Source of the DNA: Paralithodes platypus | Taxonomy: Eukaryota; Arthropoda; Malacostraca; Decapoda; Lithodidae | Assembly (NCBI GenBank): GCA_032716605.1 | Contig: CM064572.1 | Location: forward strand, 40,086,132 to 40,150,131 | Length of the DNA: 64,000 nt | Direction of reading: 5' to 3' | Shown here: positions 55,038-64,000 of the stretch, piece by piece | Layout: each line of letters starts with the position of its first letter | Numbering within the stretch: position 1 is the stretch's first letter | The notes under the pieces: model-generated | Database searches by the model: none | What the model was told of the DNA's origin: nothing | Seen by the model: the letters and a program-made list of their open reading frames with translations, nothing else | Program-made: the position numbers and the translations under genes

Positions 55038-57839
55038 GCCATGTCGGACAAGAGGGATAATAAGAAACGTTTGCGGGACTCCGGAAGATGTAGTGAACGA
55101 GGTGCTGGATCTAACGACGATGGACGAGACGGCGAGCGAGAGTGAGTCGGACGAGTGGTCTGACGATGAGGATTGGGCTTCACCTCTGCCCAAGCGACTC
55201 CGCCTCGACGCCCGCCTCGGCCTATCCACCACCAGCCCCAGCAACGTCAGACGACCCACCACCACCACCAGCAGAACCAGCCCCAGCAACGACGGACGAC
55301 CCACCACCACCACCACCAACTGAACCAGCCCCAGCGGATCCACCACCACCATCCATCCCATCCACATCCCATCCCATTACATCCCATCCCATCTACATCT
55401 CATCCCCTCCATAACATCGCCGATTACCTCATACCATCACCCAACTTCCCCCAACTTCCCACGTCACCTCTTCCATCCACATCGCGTGGCGGTGCCTCAT
55501 CCTTGCTTCCAGCAGGATCACCAGCCCGCAGCCCACACCTGTTTGCTACGCTACTTGCTGTGGGCACTTTGAATACCCCGCCTTCGCATATCATGGGAAC
55601 GGTCACCCCCACAGTGTCCCCCTTCAGCGACACACCGTTGACCCCCTCGGCATTTGTTCTGCCTGAGCATCGAGCCACAATGTGTGCTGATGTTGCTAAA
55701 GCCGCAGTGCGTGCTCAGGTTGTTGCTGAGGTGCCACGCCCAGCGTTGAATCCTCCAGCAGCAATCGAGGAGCTTCTTCCCCAAAGGCTTCCTCTTCACC
55801 GTTCACCAACTGGTACAGCTGCACCAGGTACACCAGCTCCACACCTTTCACCACTTGGCGCTGCACCAGGTTCATCGGCTTCTGCATCATCTGATGTAGA
55901 AGCCCCCCCCACTCAACCCCTCGACCTACCACCTATGCCATGCCAGAGACCAGGTCCCCGTAGAGGGGCAGGTGGTAGGCCCAGGGGCCGCAGAGGTGTT
56001 CCTCGCGGTGGTCGTGGCCGTGCTCGCGATCCTGCTCCCGATCGTGATGCCGGTTGGACCGACACCCCCTTCAACCCCCAGCCTGATCTGTTCTCAGGGA
56101 CCCCTGGCTTACGCCAAGTTCGTTGACGGAGCAGACGGTCTTTGGCACCTGTTTGGTGAGGAGGAAATGGCCAAATTCCTTGGCCTGTACTTCCTCATGG
56201 GTATCACCAAGATTCCTTCTCTGAGTCACTACTGGCATTCAACTGTCCTTCACGACTACCCAGTATTTCGGAGAACGATGAGTAGGGCTAAGTTTCTAGC
56301 CTTCTTGAAGTATTTCCATGCTTTCAACAACAAGGCAGTCTGCAGGCAGAACAAGGACAGGCTTGTGAAGGTTCGGACGGTGATGGAATACCTACTTGAA
56401 GGCTTCAAGCTGGCATACATCCCCGACGAAAAGCTGTCCCTTGAAGAAGGCAGCCTTGGATGGAAGGGTCGCCTTTCATTCAAGGTTTACAACCCAATGA
56501 AGCCGACGAAGTACGGTATCAAGCTGTACATCCTGGCAGAGGCGTTGACTGGCTATGTGTGGGACTTTCGGGTCTACACTGGTCCGGGTACTTCTCTCCA
56601 GGAGACGGTGGAGGGTCTCACGGAGTCCTTCAGAGGCCAGGGGTACAGGCTGTACATGGACAACTATTACAACTCAGTTGACCTGTGCCAGCAAATGCTC
56701 ACACACAACATCTATGTGTGTGGCACCCTGCGCCTTGTACGAGGAGCTCCTAAGCGGTTGTGCGACATTGCTAAAGCAAAAGAGCTTGAACGCGATGCGA
56801 CAATAGCAATGAACAACGGCTTAACCATGGTCCTACTTTGGCGAGACAAGCGCATTGTCAACATGGTGTCCACTTCCACAACCTGGACACCATCCTGAAG
56901 CTTGTCAGTTTCAAAGAGAAGGACCAACAGGGCAGGTGGCGTCGTGGACAGAGGGAGATCTTCAAACCTGATTGTGTTGAAGACTACAACATCCACATGG
57001 GTGGGGTGGATCACTTCGACCAGATGGTCCAGTACTACCCCATCCAGCGAAGGACGGTCAAGTGGACGAAGAAGATCACCTTCTACTTCATCCAAATGGC
57101 CCTCTTCAACGCCCATGTTCTGTACAGGAAGTGCTACCCAAGGAAGAAGATGACCTTGCTGGACTTCCAGGAGCACATCTGTACTTCCTTGCTGCACTTC
57201 AACCCTGCAGAGTGGCCTATGTCGGGGAGGCCAGTCCACCGAGCACAAGATCTGCCGCGTGACCAGCATGAGCCACAGAGGCATGCACGCAGGCAACGGC
57301 AACCCGGTGGATCATCTGGGTCGTCCGACGACGACCAGACTCCTCAGCCCCTGCTGCTCCTGACAGCACTCCACCCTCTCTTGTTGCTGCTCCTGGTGGA
57401 GGCGTTAAGAGGGCACCACGTCTCGATGTCCCATCCCCTCTACCAGAACCAGATGATGCTGCTGCTGATGCTGCTGCCCCGGGGGGAATCTATGTCCTGG
57501 TTCAACCCCCCGTGGTACTAGCACCTGATGCAGCTGCTGCTGGTGACGATGTCACCAGTACTGGAAGCAGCACGAGCGGTGCGAGTCCGGAGACCTCGAC
57601 CTGGAGTGATCCCAAGGCCCCGGCCTATTGTTCTGAACCATGTCCGGTTGAACAGGGCCTTGGACCATTCTCGGCAGAGGATTCCGGCCAAGAAGCGACT
57701 CCTTTGCTATTACTGCAAAGTAATGAACGGCATTTGCAAGGACACAAGCTTCCGCTGCACGACTTGCACGGTTGCCCTCTGCATTGACGCCAATGACTGC
57801 TTCAACCTTTTCCATCGTCACAATGCAGGTGTCCTATAG
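55038..57839 (+). pseudogene. piggyBac-family transposase, frameshifted
   Basis: Cut-and-paste DNA transposase acting at TTAA. N-terminal acidic segment (55,095-55,190, SESESDEWSDDEDW), then about 300 residues of Pro/Ser/Ala-rich sequence with an RG-rich, AT-hook-like patch near 55,950-56,020. The DDE core begins at WTDTPFNPQPDLFSGTPGL (about 56,056), loses some 40 residues with a frameshift near 56,110, then runs EEEMAKFLGLYFLMGITKIP to about 56,870. First catalytic site LSLEEGSLGWKGR has Glu where piggyBac has Asp; the second (YMDNYYNS) and third (GGVDHFDQM, about 57,002) are intact. The C-terminal Cys-rich domain (CYYCKVMNGICKD, CTTCTVALCI) ends at TAG 57,839. Several frame changes. Confidence 0.88.
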
Positions 57840-57849
57840 TCAGGAGCCA

Positions 57850-57985
57850 TGTGCAATCATTCATTCATTGATTCATTCATTTCTCTTCTCCATTTCTCTT
57901 CTTCATTCACCCGGCTTCATTCACCCACCCTCGTTCACCCAACGACATTCACCCACCTACATTTACCCACCTTCATCATCAAAGT
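57850..57985. repeat. CATTCACCCACCT-type short tandem repeat
   Basis: TTCATTCAYCC phrases repeated about ten times just after the transposase stop. Confidence 0.8.
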
Positions 57986-58079
57986 GGATATAAGCCTCCT
58001 GGGGAAACCACTCTAAAAAAATAACAAGTCAAATGCAGTACCTCCTAGGGTGGCTTGGAAATCTGCATATTTCTGTGGT

Positions 58080-58184
58080 TTGACACCTTGTATATATATA
58101 TTTATGACACCTTGTATATATATATATATATATATATTATATATTTATGACACCTTGTATTTATATATATATATATATTTGACA

Positions 58185-58235
<51 letters not shown>

Positions 58236-58245
58236 TACATATTAC
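58080..58245. repeat. TTTATGACACCTTGTATATA tandem repeat with (TA)n
   Basis: Four imperfect units of GACACCTTGTATATATAT followed by (TA)n (58,191-58,230). Confidence 0.85.
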
Positions 58246-58323
58246 TTTATTTGTGTGTACAACAGAATTATTTCTGAATTTATTACTTGATGATAACCTG
58301 GCTTTCTTGTTTTGTTTTTTCAG

Positions 58324-58376
58324 TGTCAACCCAGGAGCCATTCCCTTCTCGTTGGAAAGGGTTGTGGCCCTATCAG
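58324..58376 (+). other. Candidate internal exon (53 nt)
   Basis: TTTTGTTTTTTCAG directly precedes and GTAAGTAA directly follows a 53-nt stretch with no stop in any plus-strand frame. TGATAACC, 25 nt upstream, resembles a branch point. No protein family can be recognised in so short a piece, and no flanking exon was found, so this is a splice-signal call only. Confidence 0.25.
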
Positions 58377-59425
58377 GTAAGTAAAAATTGACAACCTTCA
58401 TGACTGACATGTCTTCTATGAACATTATACAATTATTGGCAAGGAAAATTATATAAAAGTGTTGTATATTGTGTCAAAGATAAACAACTGTATAAACATT
58501 CTCATTTATTTACATAACAATAACAGTGCATGGAAACAATTGCGCATAGCTCACGAACCAATTACGCTATATTATTCTGGTTTTCACCATTAGAAAGAGC
58601 ATAATTTTCCGATGACGGTGATATAAACAGTTATATACGTATCAGAGCAAATAAACCAACGCCGAGGTGGGAAACAGCTCGGAACCCGGCTAGCATCGGC
58701 GGAACAGAGACGGGTGAAGCGTAAATATTCGCATTTTGGCTCTTCATTTCAAATATTCATGGCGCAAAAATTATTTGTCGTAGGAACTTCTAGTTTGTTT
58801 TATACTCATCAACATTATTTGCCGTATTCATACAGCCTAAATTTCAAATCATACACTTCGTAGCAACGAAATAAATCGAAAATGTTATAAACCATATCAA
58901 TAAAAATCCTTTTTTTTTCGGTCACTGCTTGAGAACTATTGAAGATAAACAATTTCTGGTTTCAGATTTGGAAAGAGGAGAAAAAATACTATTATTTGAG
59001 CAAACAAAAATATATGGTCATCACTCACAATTTAGAGATAAGACGGTGTGAAGACAATTGCATGGAAATAATTGTGTTCCGGACTCATTTACACTTTCAT
59101 ATTTCGATTTATTTACATTTTTGTTTGTATCATGTACTATAAATATTCCTCTTTCCATTGACATATGATACATCACAATAAACAGCATTCTGGTGGATGA
59201 AAATACAGAAAAACACAAGGCTTCGAAAACTCGCCCAGCCTGATATTTCATGGCAAATTTGAGAACGCCTTATCATAAGTTAGCTATTTAAGTTACCGAA
59301 TGCAGGAGGGTTAATTGACCGGGTCCGAGAGCGTATAATATAAACCTGGAAATTAATTACAGTATAAATATGTTGCCATTTGCACCTGTAGGCCCATTAA
59401 CAGGCAGGCGGCGGGGCTAATGACC
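58377..59425. other. No recognised feature
   Basis: About 1 kb of AT-rich, apparently non-repetitive sequence with ORFs below 80 codons. The best place in the window for unique host DNA. Confidence 0.45.
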
Positions 59426-59429
59426 TGGG

Positions 59430-59735
59430 CTGTTTGTTTGTTTGTGTTTGTTTGTGTTGCTTGTTTTGTTTGTTTGTGTTGCCTGCGTGTGTTGCCCGTT
59501 TGTATTATTTGTTTGTGTGCATTTGTTTGTGCGTATACCTGTGTTTTGTTGTACCTATGTGTGCTTGTGTACCTGTGAGTGTTTGTGATGTATGTGCTTG
59601 TCTACCTGTAGGTATGTTTGTGTACCTGTGTGCATGTACTTACTCTAGTTGTATTGCGGGAGTGAGCATGCTCGTTATTTCCCGCCTCCTATATGTGTAG
59701 GTGTTATATGTATCGTTGGAATGGCTGTGGATGTG
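59430..59735. repeat. GT-rich degenerate repeat, left part
   Basis: TTTGTGTACCTGTGTG-type phrases and GTTTGTTTGT, the left piece of the array continuing at 60,083. Confidence 0.85.
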
Positions 59736-59754
59736 TGTGTAGTCTGTATTTTTA

Positions 59755-60082
59755 GCCAATTGGCGACATCGGAAACGAAGGCTTAGGGGGGATCCGTATG
59801 GTACCATTCTCACTATAGACGGTACCGTCTCGCCCGAAGGCTTAGGTAGCCATCAGCTTATGTGAACCATATGATACCCATCTCGCCTTGTACCATTTTT
59901 GCCAACCCCAGATAGGACGTCACAACGTCGTCCACTTATTCCAGGTACCTATTTACAGCTAGGTGAACTGAGGCTAACACATGAAAGGAGACAAGCCCAA
60001 TTTGTCTCCGCCCGGCCGGGGATTGAACCCCCGACCCCTCGTGTGTGAGATGAGAGCTCTACCTACTAGGCTACGGGCTGTG
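59755..60082 (-). mobile_element. tRNA-Val-type SINE inserted in the GT-rich array
   Basis: Minus strand: GTAGCCTAGTAGGTAGAGCT (A box), anticodon loop CTCACAC (CAC = Val), GGGGTTCAATCCCCGG (B box), then a body with the core CTAGCTGTAAATAGGTACCT. It ends near TCGCCAATTGGCTAAA. Confidence 0.85.
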
Positions 60083-60596
60083 TGTACCTGTGTGTGTTTG
60101 TGTACCTGTGTGCATTTGTGTACCTGTGTGCATTTGTGTTTGTGTTTGTGTACCTGTGTGTGTTTGTGTACCTGTGTGCATTTGTGTACCTGTGTGCATT
60201 TGTGTGCCTGTGTGTTTGTGTGTGTACCTGTGTGCATTTGTGTACCTGTGTGTGTTTGTTTACCTGTGTGTGTTAGTGTACCTGTGAGTGGTTGTGTACT
60301 TGTGAGTGTTTGTGTACCTGTGTGTGTGTGTTTAGGTACCTGTGTGCATTTGTGTACCTGTGTGTGTTTGTGATTTGTGTGTGTTTGTGTATCTGTGAGT
60401 GTTTGTGTACCTGTGTGTGTGTTTTTGTACCAGTGTGCATAATTATGTGTACCTTTGTGTGTTTGTATTCCTGTGTGTGTTTGTGTACCTGTGTGTTTTT
60501 GTGTACCTGTGTGTGTTTGTTATCTGTGTGTGTTTGTGTATACCTTTGTGTGTTTATGTACCTGTGTGTGTATACATGTACCTGTGTGTTATGACA
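60083..60596. repeat. About 18-bp GT-rich minisatellite
   Basis: TGTGTACCTGTGTGCATT and TGTGTACCTGTGTGTGTT units over 500 bp. The Cys/Val-rich frames (VCLCTCVHLC) on the plus strand are artefacts of the unit length. Confidence 0.93.
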
Positions 60597-60717
60597 GAGT
60601 TGCAGTTTTGTTTAATTAAATGTGTTGCAATACAGGCTTTTGTTTGTGATATTTAATTGTTGCAGTATTGTGGTTATGTGTGCGTGTGTAACTGAATGCT
60701 ATTATTGCCTGTAATAT

Positions 60718-60940
60718 TTAAGGTGGCGTCACAAGAGCGATATTTCCGTCAATGTTTATGGGCAATAGTAGCCTGGCAGCTTCAAAATCTAAGTTCCATT
60801 AAAATTAAACAACCTAACATAATCTACCTTCGAACCTACTTTCCGATTCCAATGCGAAAGAGCCTCAAGATAGTACGAGAAAAAACCTATTCATCGAAAA
60901 TAGTTGGACAATGCCCTCGTGTGACACCGCATTCTGCTTT
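60718..60940. mobile_element. Family D MITE (D2)
   Basis: TTAAGGTGGCGTCACAAGAG at the left, GCCCTCGTGTGACACCGCAT at the right. Confidence 0.7.
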
Positions 60941-61126
60941 ATCTTCTTTGTGCTCTTGGGATGTTACATTATTGATTAAGAGGGTGTACGTTTACATGGT
61001 AGTTATGTTCTTGAAATTTACAATATTCAACGTTGTGGAGTTTATTCATGTGTGTGTGTAGTTATTTCACTTATATTTTTCATATTGCTGTTGTGGTATA
61101 TATACTGTATATACTATATATGTATA

Positions 61127-61250
61127 TGTGTAGTTATATCACATATACTACTCGTATTGTTTATGTATATGTGTTAATGTGTAGTTATATCACATATACT
61201 ACTCGTATTGTTTATGTATATGTGTTAATGTGTAGTTATATACTGTTCAT
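61127..61250. repeat. 51-bp tandem repeat, about 2.5 units
   Basis: TGTGTAGTTATATCACATAT followed by ACTACTCGTATTGTTTATG, repeated at 61,127 and 61,178 with a partial third unit. Confidence 0.9.
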
Positions 61251-61441
61251 ATTGTTTGTGATATGGGTCTCGCGTTATGTTGTTATGCTGAAGTTTTCAG
61301 TTTAGGTTTTATGGGAGATTGTCGTTTCGTTTTTACGATCAACTATTTTGTTTCTTTACTTGCATCGCTGTGTTTGTAAAGTTCATGGGCGTTGCCACAG
61401 GGTTAATTTCTGTGTTATTGTCCTTTGGAGACCGCGGATAT

Positions 61442-61808
61442 TAATGGGAGATGGGTCGTTTTTCTGGGCCTCCTTCTTCCTCATGTTTAGTCCCATTACT
61501 TTTCAGATTCTAAGACGTTCGGCCCATTAGTTTGGCAACTTTAAGACCTTTTGCCCCATTTAGTTTGCAATATTAAGACTGTTCGTGCCATTTAGGTGTC
61601 GATTTTATCCTGGTGAGCGATAGCGAGCCTGTAGTTTAAGAGGAATCGGCTGTCGGCCGGGAAATTTTTCTATCAAAAAAATTTCAAATTTATCTTGAAG
61701 GAGGGTCTTGGGGTGTTTTTTTAAGCTTGATGGAGGCCTAGGGAGGAAACTAATACAATTTTAAAAAGATATGCAAATTAGTAAATAAATAAGCTCATCC
61801 CCCCTTAA
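61442..61808 (-). mobile_element. Family A MITE, complete
   Basis: ATTAATGGGAGATGGGTCG at the left; AGCTCATCCCCCCTTAA at the right. Internal GGTGAGCGATAGCGAGCC and GGCTGTCGGCCGGG. Confidence 0.85.
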
Positions 61809-62467
61809 CCCATTGGAGCCTTCGGATATTAACCCGGCAAGCGCGATAGGCCTCACGGAAGGCTTCCTATAGGGAACGCGATAGGCCTCACGGAAGCAGG
61901 ACCATAAAAAAAGCCTTCCCCAAAAAAAAAGGGCCTATCAAAACAAAGGATTTTGTCTCTAGGTGAGATAATTCCCCTCTAGTACTCATCCATGTGTTTC
62001 TCACCCCTCCCCCTCCCCTCCTTCCCCACCTTTTTTCCCCCTCCCCCCCCTCCTTCATTATCACCTATTTATCCACTTATTATCATCATTTATCGGTTAT
62101 TTTTCTCTCCCGCGATAATGTAGCACAAGTGGGTTGCATAAAAGATCGTTATGCAACACCCAGACACCGGCACACACCGCCCCGCTCGTCTCAGTTGACT
62201 CCCAGACAGCGAGAGGGGAGGGCTGCCTGTGGTTCTCTCTCGCCTGAGATTATGACCGGGTGGCCAATATCTTCGTTTTTCACCACCCAAATGCTTTTCC
62301 CACTTATTTTAGCACTCTTGAAGGTTCATATATACATCATATATGTAAAATAAAAGCATACCGAAAACAAATAATGGTTTATATTGTAAATATAACGAAT
62401 TCTGTCAGAATCCAGGGCTAGAAATGCACAAATAACTAGCACCTAGGTCTATATCGCGCTTGTCAGG
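61809..62467. other. Spacer, no recognised gene
   Basis: GCGATAGGCCTCACGGAAG occurs twice (61,839 and 61,878). A C/T-rich tract spans 62,005-62,060. The 119-codon frame at 61,994-62,353 begins in that tract and has no recognisable domain. Confidence 0.5.
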
Positions 62468-62756
62468 TAAAGAGGGCCCACCTCTTTTTTGTTCTTTCTC
62501 TCCCTTTATCTCTCTCTGGGTTGTATCCATTTGGCCCCAATCAGCCTACTGTTCTAAGACGGTTATCCCCATCTAGGTGTCGATTTCTTCCTGGTGAGAG
62601 GTAGCGAGCCAGCATATTTTTTAAAATGTTTTTGATAAGAGGCTAAATTTGTACATTTTTTGAAATCCTCTTAAAACAGTTGGCTGAATGGGACTGAATG
62701 GATACAACCCAGTGATAGAGAGAAAATGAGAAAACATCAGCAGGTGACCCCCCTTA
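62468..62756. mobile_element. Family B foldback MITE (B4), shortened
   Basis: TAAAGAGGGCCCACCTC to GGTGACCCCCCTTAA with inverted halves (TATCCATTTGGCCCCAATC and its answer at about 62,680-62,705); part of the right arm is missing. Confidence 0.8.
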
Positions 62757-62970
62757 AACCAATGCAGGGGCTACTGCATTTTTATGGGTTACCACAGCTT
62801 ACTTCGCTAGATAAGACGTCACAACTGTCTACTAACACTAAGTACCTATTTTGCTACTTAGGTGCATCTAGTGTTAGGAGACCGCTCATTCGTCTCGCCC
62901 TTCCCGGCAATCGAACCCAGGACCTCTCGACTATGAGGAGTTTGTTGGCCACTGCACCACGGGTCACCAC
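62757..62970 (-). mobile_element. tRNA-Met-like SINE
   Basis: Minus strand: ACCCGTGGTGCAGTGGCCAA (A box), anticodon-like CAT in CTCATAG, GGTTCGATTGCC (B box), and a body with AAATAGGTACTTAG, the same style as the tRNA-Val-type SINE. Acceptor pairing is poor, so not a tRNA gene. Confidence 0.75.
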
Positions 62971-63453
62971 TGTGTTTGCAATATTTTGTTTATTGTATAA
63001 AATCGTTTCTATGTAACCAATACTTCCACCAACCATAAGATGTCTACAGAAAATTGATTTGACCGATGGATTCTTGTAGTCTTTTTCAAGATAATAAATT
63101 TGCAGCTGGCTCAACCCTCATTTGGCTAACCAAATTGTATGTGTGGTAGACCACATGTACACATGTACTGTATATGCTAGCACCTGATCAGTAGAATTAG
63201 CTGGTTACATTGGTTACAGACTACACTCACATCCACAGCCATTCCAACATTGCAGTAGTAATCCACATGCACCCAAGCACATTATACACACTAATGGGCG
63301 GTTCGGCTTAAGTGATCCTCCCCTGTGAACTGGTAAAAATCTAGATACTGTTGAATGAGTTGCTTCGGCATATGAGGGTGACTCATTCGTGGCTCCCCCC
63401 TCCCCGGGATTATGACGTCTAGCAATAGCTGCATAGTATTGTATAGCACTTAC
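62971..63453. other. No recognised feature
   Basis: Spacer with no gene or family recognised. Confidence 0.5.
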
Positions 63454-63647
63454 TTAACCTGTTCAGTACCGCTTACGTCCTATGTATTATATTTGGCAGC
63501 AATTACACGCTTGTATTCAGTTTAAAAAGGGCCTTCAACAATTAACAGGCTTCAAACTGTCTCACTTAACCCTTTTTACTACCACACATCCTTCTAGAAC
63601 TGTACAAAATTAATTTAAAGAGACGGCACCGTTACAGAAGGGGTTAA
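63454..63647. mobile_element. Family C MITE (C4)
   Basis: TTAACCTGTTCAGTACCGCT at the left, ACCGTTACAGAAGGGGTTAA at the right, TTAA on both sides. Confidence 0.7.
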
Positions 63648-63789
63648 TGTTGGATAAATTTAATTTTCAAAGTGTTCTTTATATTTCGTTGTATTTATGC
63701 GCCTGTAATGGATGATGCTCTGTGTGTTTCATTGTTACAGTTTGATGTTGCATATTGTGACTATTGCATTATGTATTGTGCATGTATTG

Positions 63790-64000
63790 GAGGTGTGGTG
63801 GAGTGGTCATGCCATTGGACTGGTAATCCAATGGTCCCGGGTTCAAATCCTGATGTATCAATGGGAAGATATTATTGGGATGGAATTTGTGTACCTAGTA
63901 TCAGTGCAATACCACAAAGCCCACCGAAACGCCAATAAAATACCCTAATTTTTCCCTGATTAAATAGCACTGTATGAATATTCCCATATTCAAAACATGC
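63790..64000 (+). mobile_element. tRNA-Thr-type SINE, cut by window end
   Basis: Head GGTGTGGTGGAGTGGTCATG, anticodon stem-loop TTGGA-CTGGTAA-TCCAA (GGT = Thr), B box GGTTCAAATCC, then the 5' module to TATTCCCATATTCAAAACAT. The 3' module lies beyond the window. Confidence 0.88.

Noticed and set aside
54949..55323. Transposase start at the ATG in the SINE
   Set aside because: The first 25 or so residues are antisense SINE head; the transposase-like acidic segment begins only near 55,090.
59981..60656. Cys-rich protein (VCLCTCVHLC repeats) resembling a metallothionein
   Set aside because: Generated by the GT-rich minisatellite; partly overlaps a tRNA-Val-type SINE; open in several frames.

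Overview
This window reads as intergenic, repeat-dominated DNA of an animal, most likely a crustacean such as a decapod. That assignment is an inference. It rests on the very high microsatellite load ((TA)n, (CT)n, (CA)n), on CR1/Jockey-type LINEs, Penelope-like elements, Gmr1-type Ty3/gypsy elements and tRNA-derived SINEs with a core around GCTGTAAATAGGTACCTGG, and on the absence of any bacterial gene organisation. I found no intact host protein-coding gene. Nearly every sizeable open frame is a transposon gene, usually broken, or a shadow of a tandem repeat. One 100-N assembly gap lies at 48,668-48,767.

Layout. 0-3.3 kb: a CR1/Jockey-group LINE cut by the window edge, then a pyrimidine tract. 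3.4-9.2 kb: a degenerate Penelope-like element (PLE) with a LINE tail nested in it. After it come a TTAA-flanked MITE and two tandem, near-identical PLE derivatives that keep only the GIY-YIG nuclease end. 9.2-31.8 kb: a field of small elements. I separate them into families A-G by their termini (A, about 365 bp and about 18 copies; B, about 400 bp foldback; C, about 200 bp; D, about 220 bp; E, about 480 bp piggyBac-type; F, about 206 bp; G, 159 bp). Five of these, A to E, are flanked by TTAA. The same stretch holds LINE 3' tails, SINEs, a 40-bp minisatellite grown inside a family A copy, a 33-bp satellite and many microsatellites.

31.85-41.94 kb: a PLE tandem junction interrupted by the centrepiece, a 9.4-kb LTR retrotransposon at 32,534-41,941. 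Its pol order is protease-integrase-RT-RNase H, the Gmr1-type arrangement with integrase ahead of RT. 42-52.7 kb: an old LINE relic, small MITEs, a second diverged Gmr1-like LTR (45,733-47,265), a minus-strand LINE that runs into the gap, and a third, internally deleted Gmr1-like element on the minus strand (48,768-52,696).

52.9-58 kb: a satellite with a three-unit higher-order repeat, an 18-bp minisatellite split by a bipartite tRNA-Thr-type SINE, and a broken piggyBac transposase with a long Pro/Ser-rich N-terminal extension and a Glu at the first catalytic position. 58-64 kb: simple repeats, further A-D MITE copies, tRNA-Val-, Met- and Thr-type SINEs, and no recognised gene.

How the parts relate. 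The autonomous enzymes visible (LINE RT/EN, PLE RT/GIY-YIG, Gmr1 polyprotein, piggyBac transposase) coexist with non-autonomous elements that resemble their clients: SINEs for LINEs, TTAA MITEs for a piggyBac-type transposase, an internally deleted LTR element for Gmr1. These partnerships are inferred from termini and target sites and are not proven.
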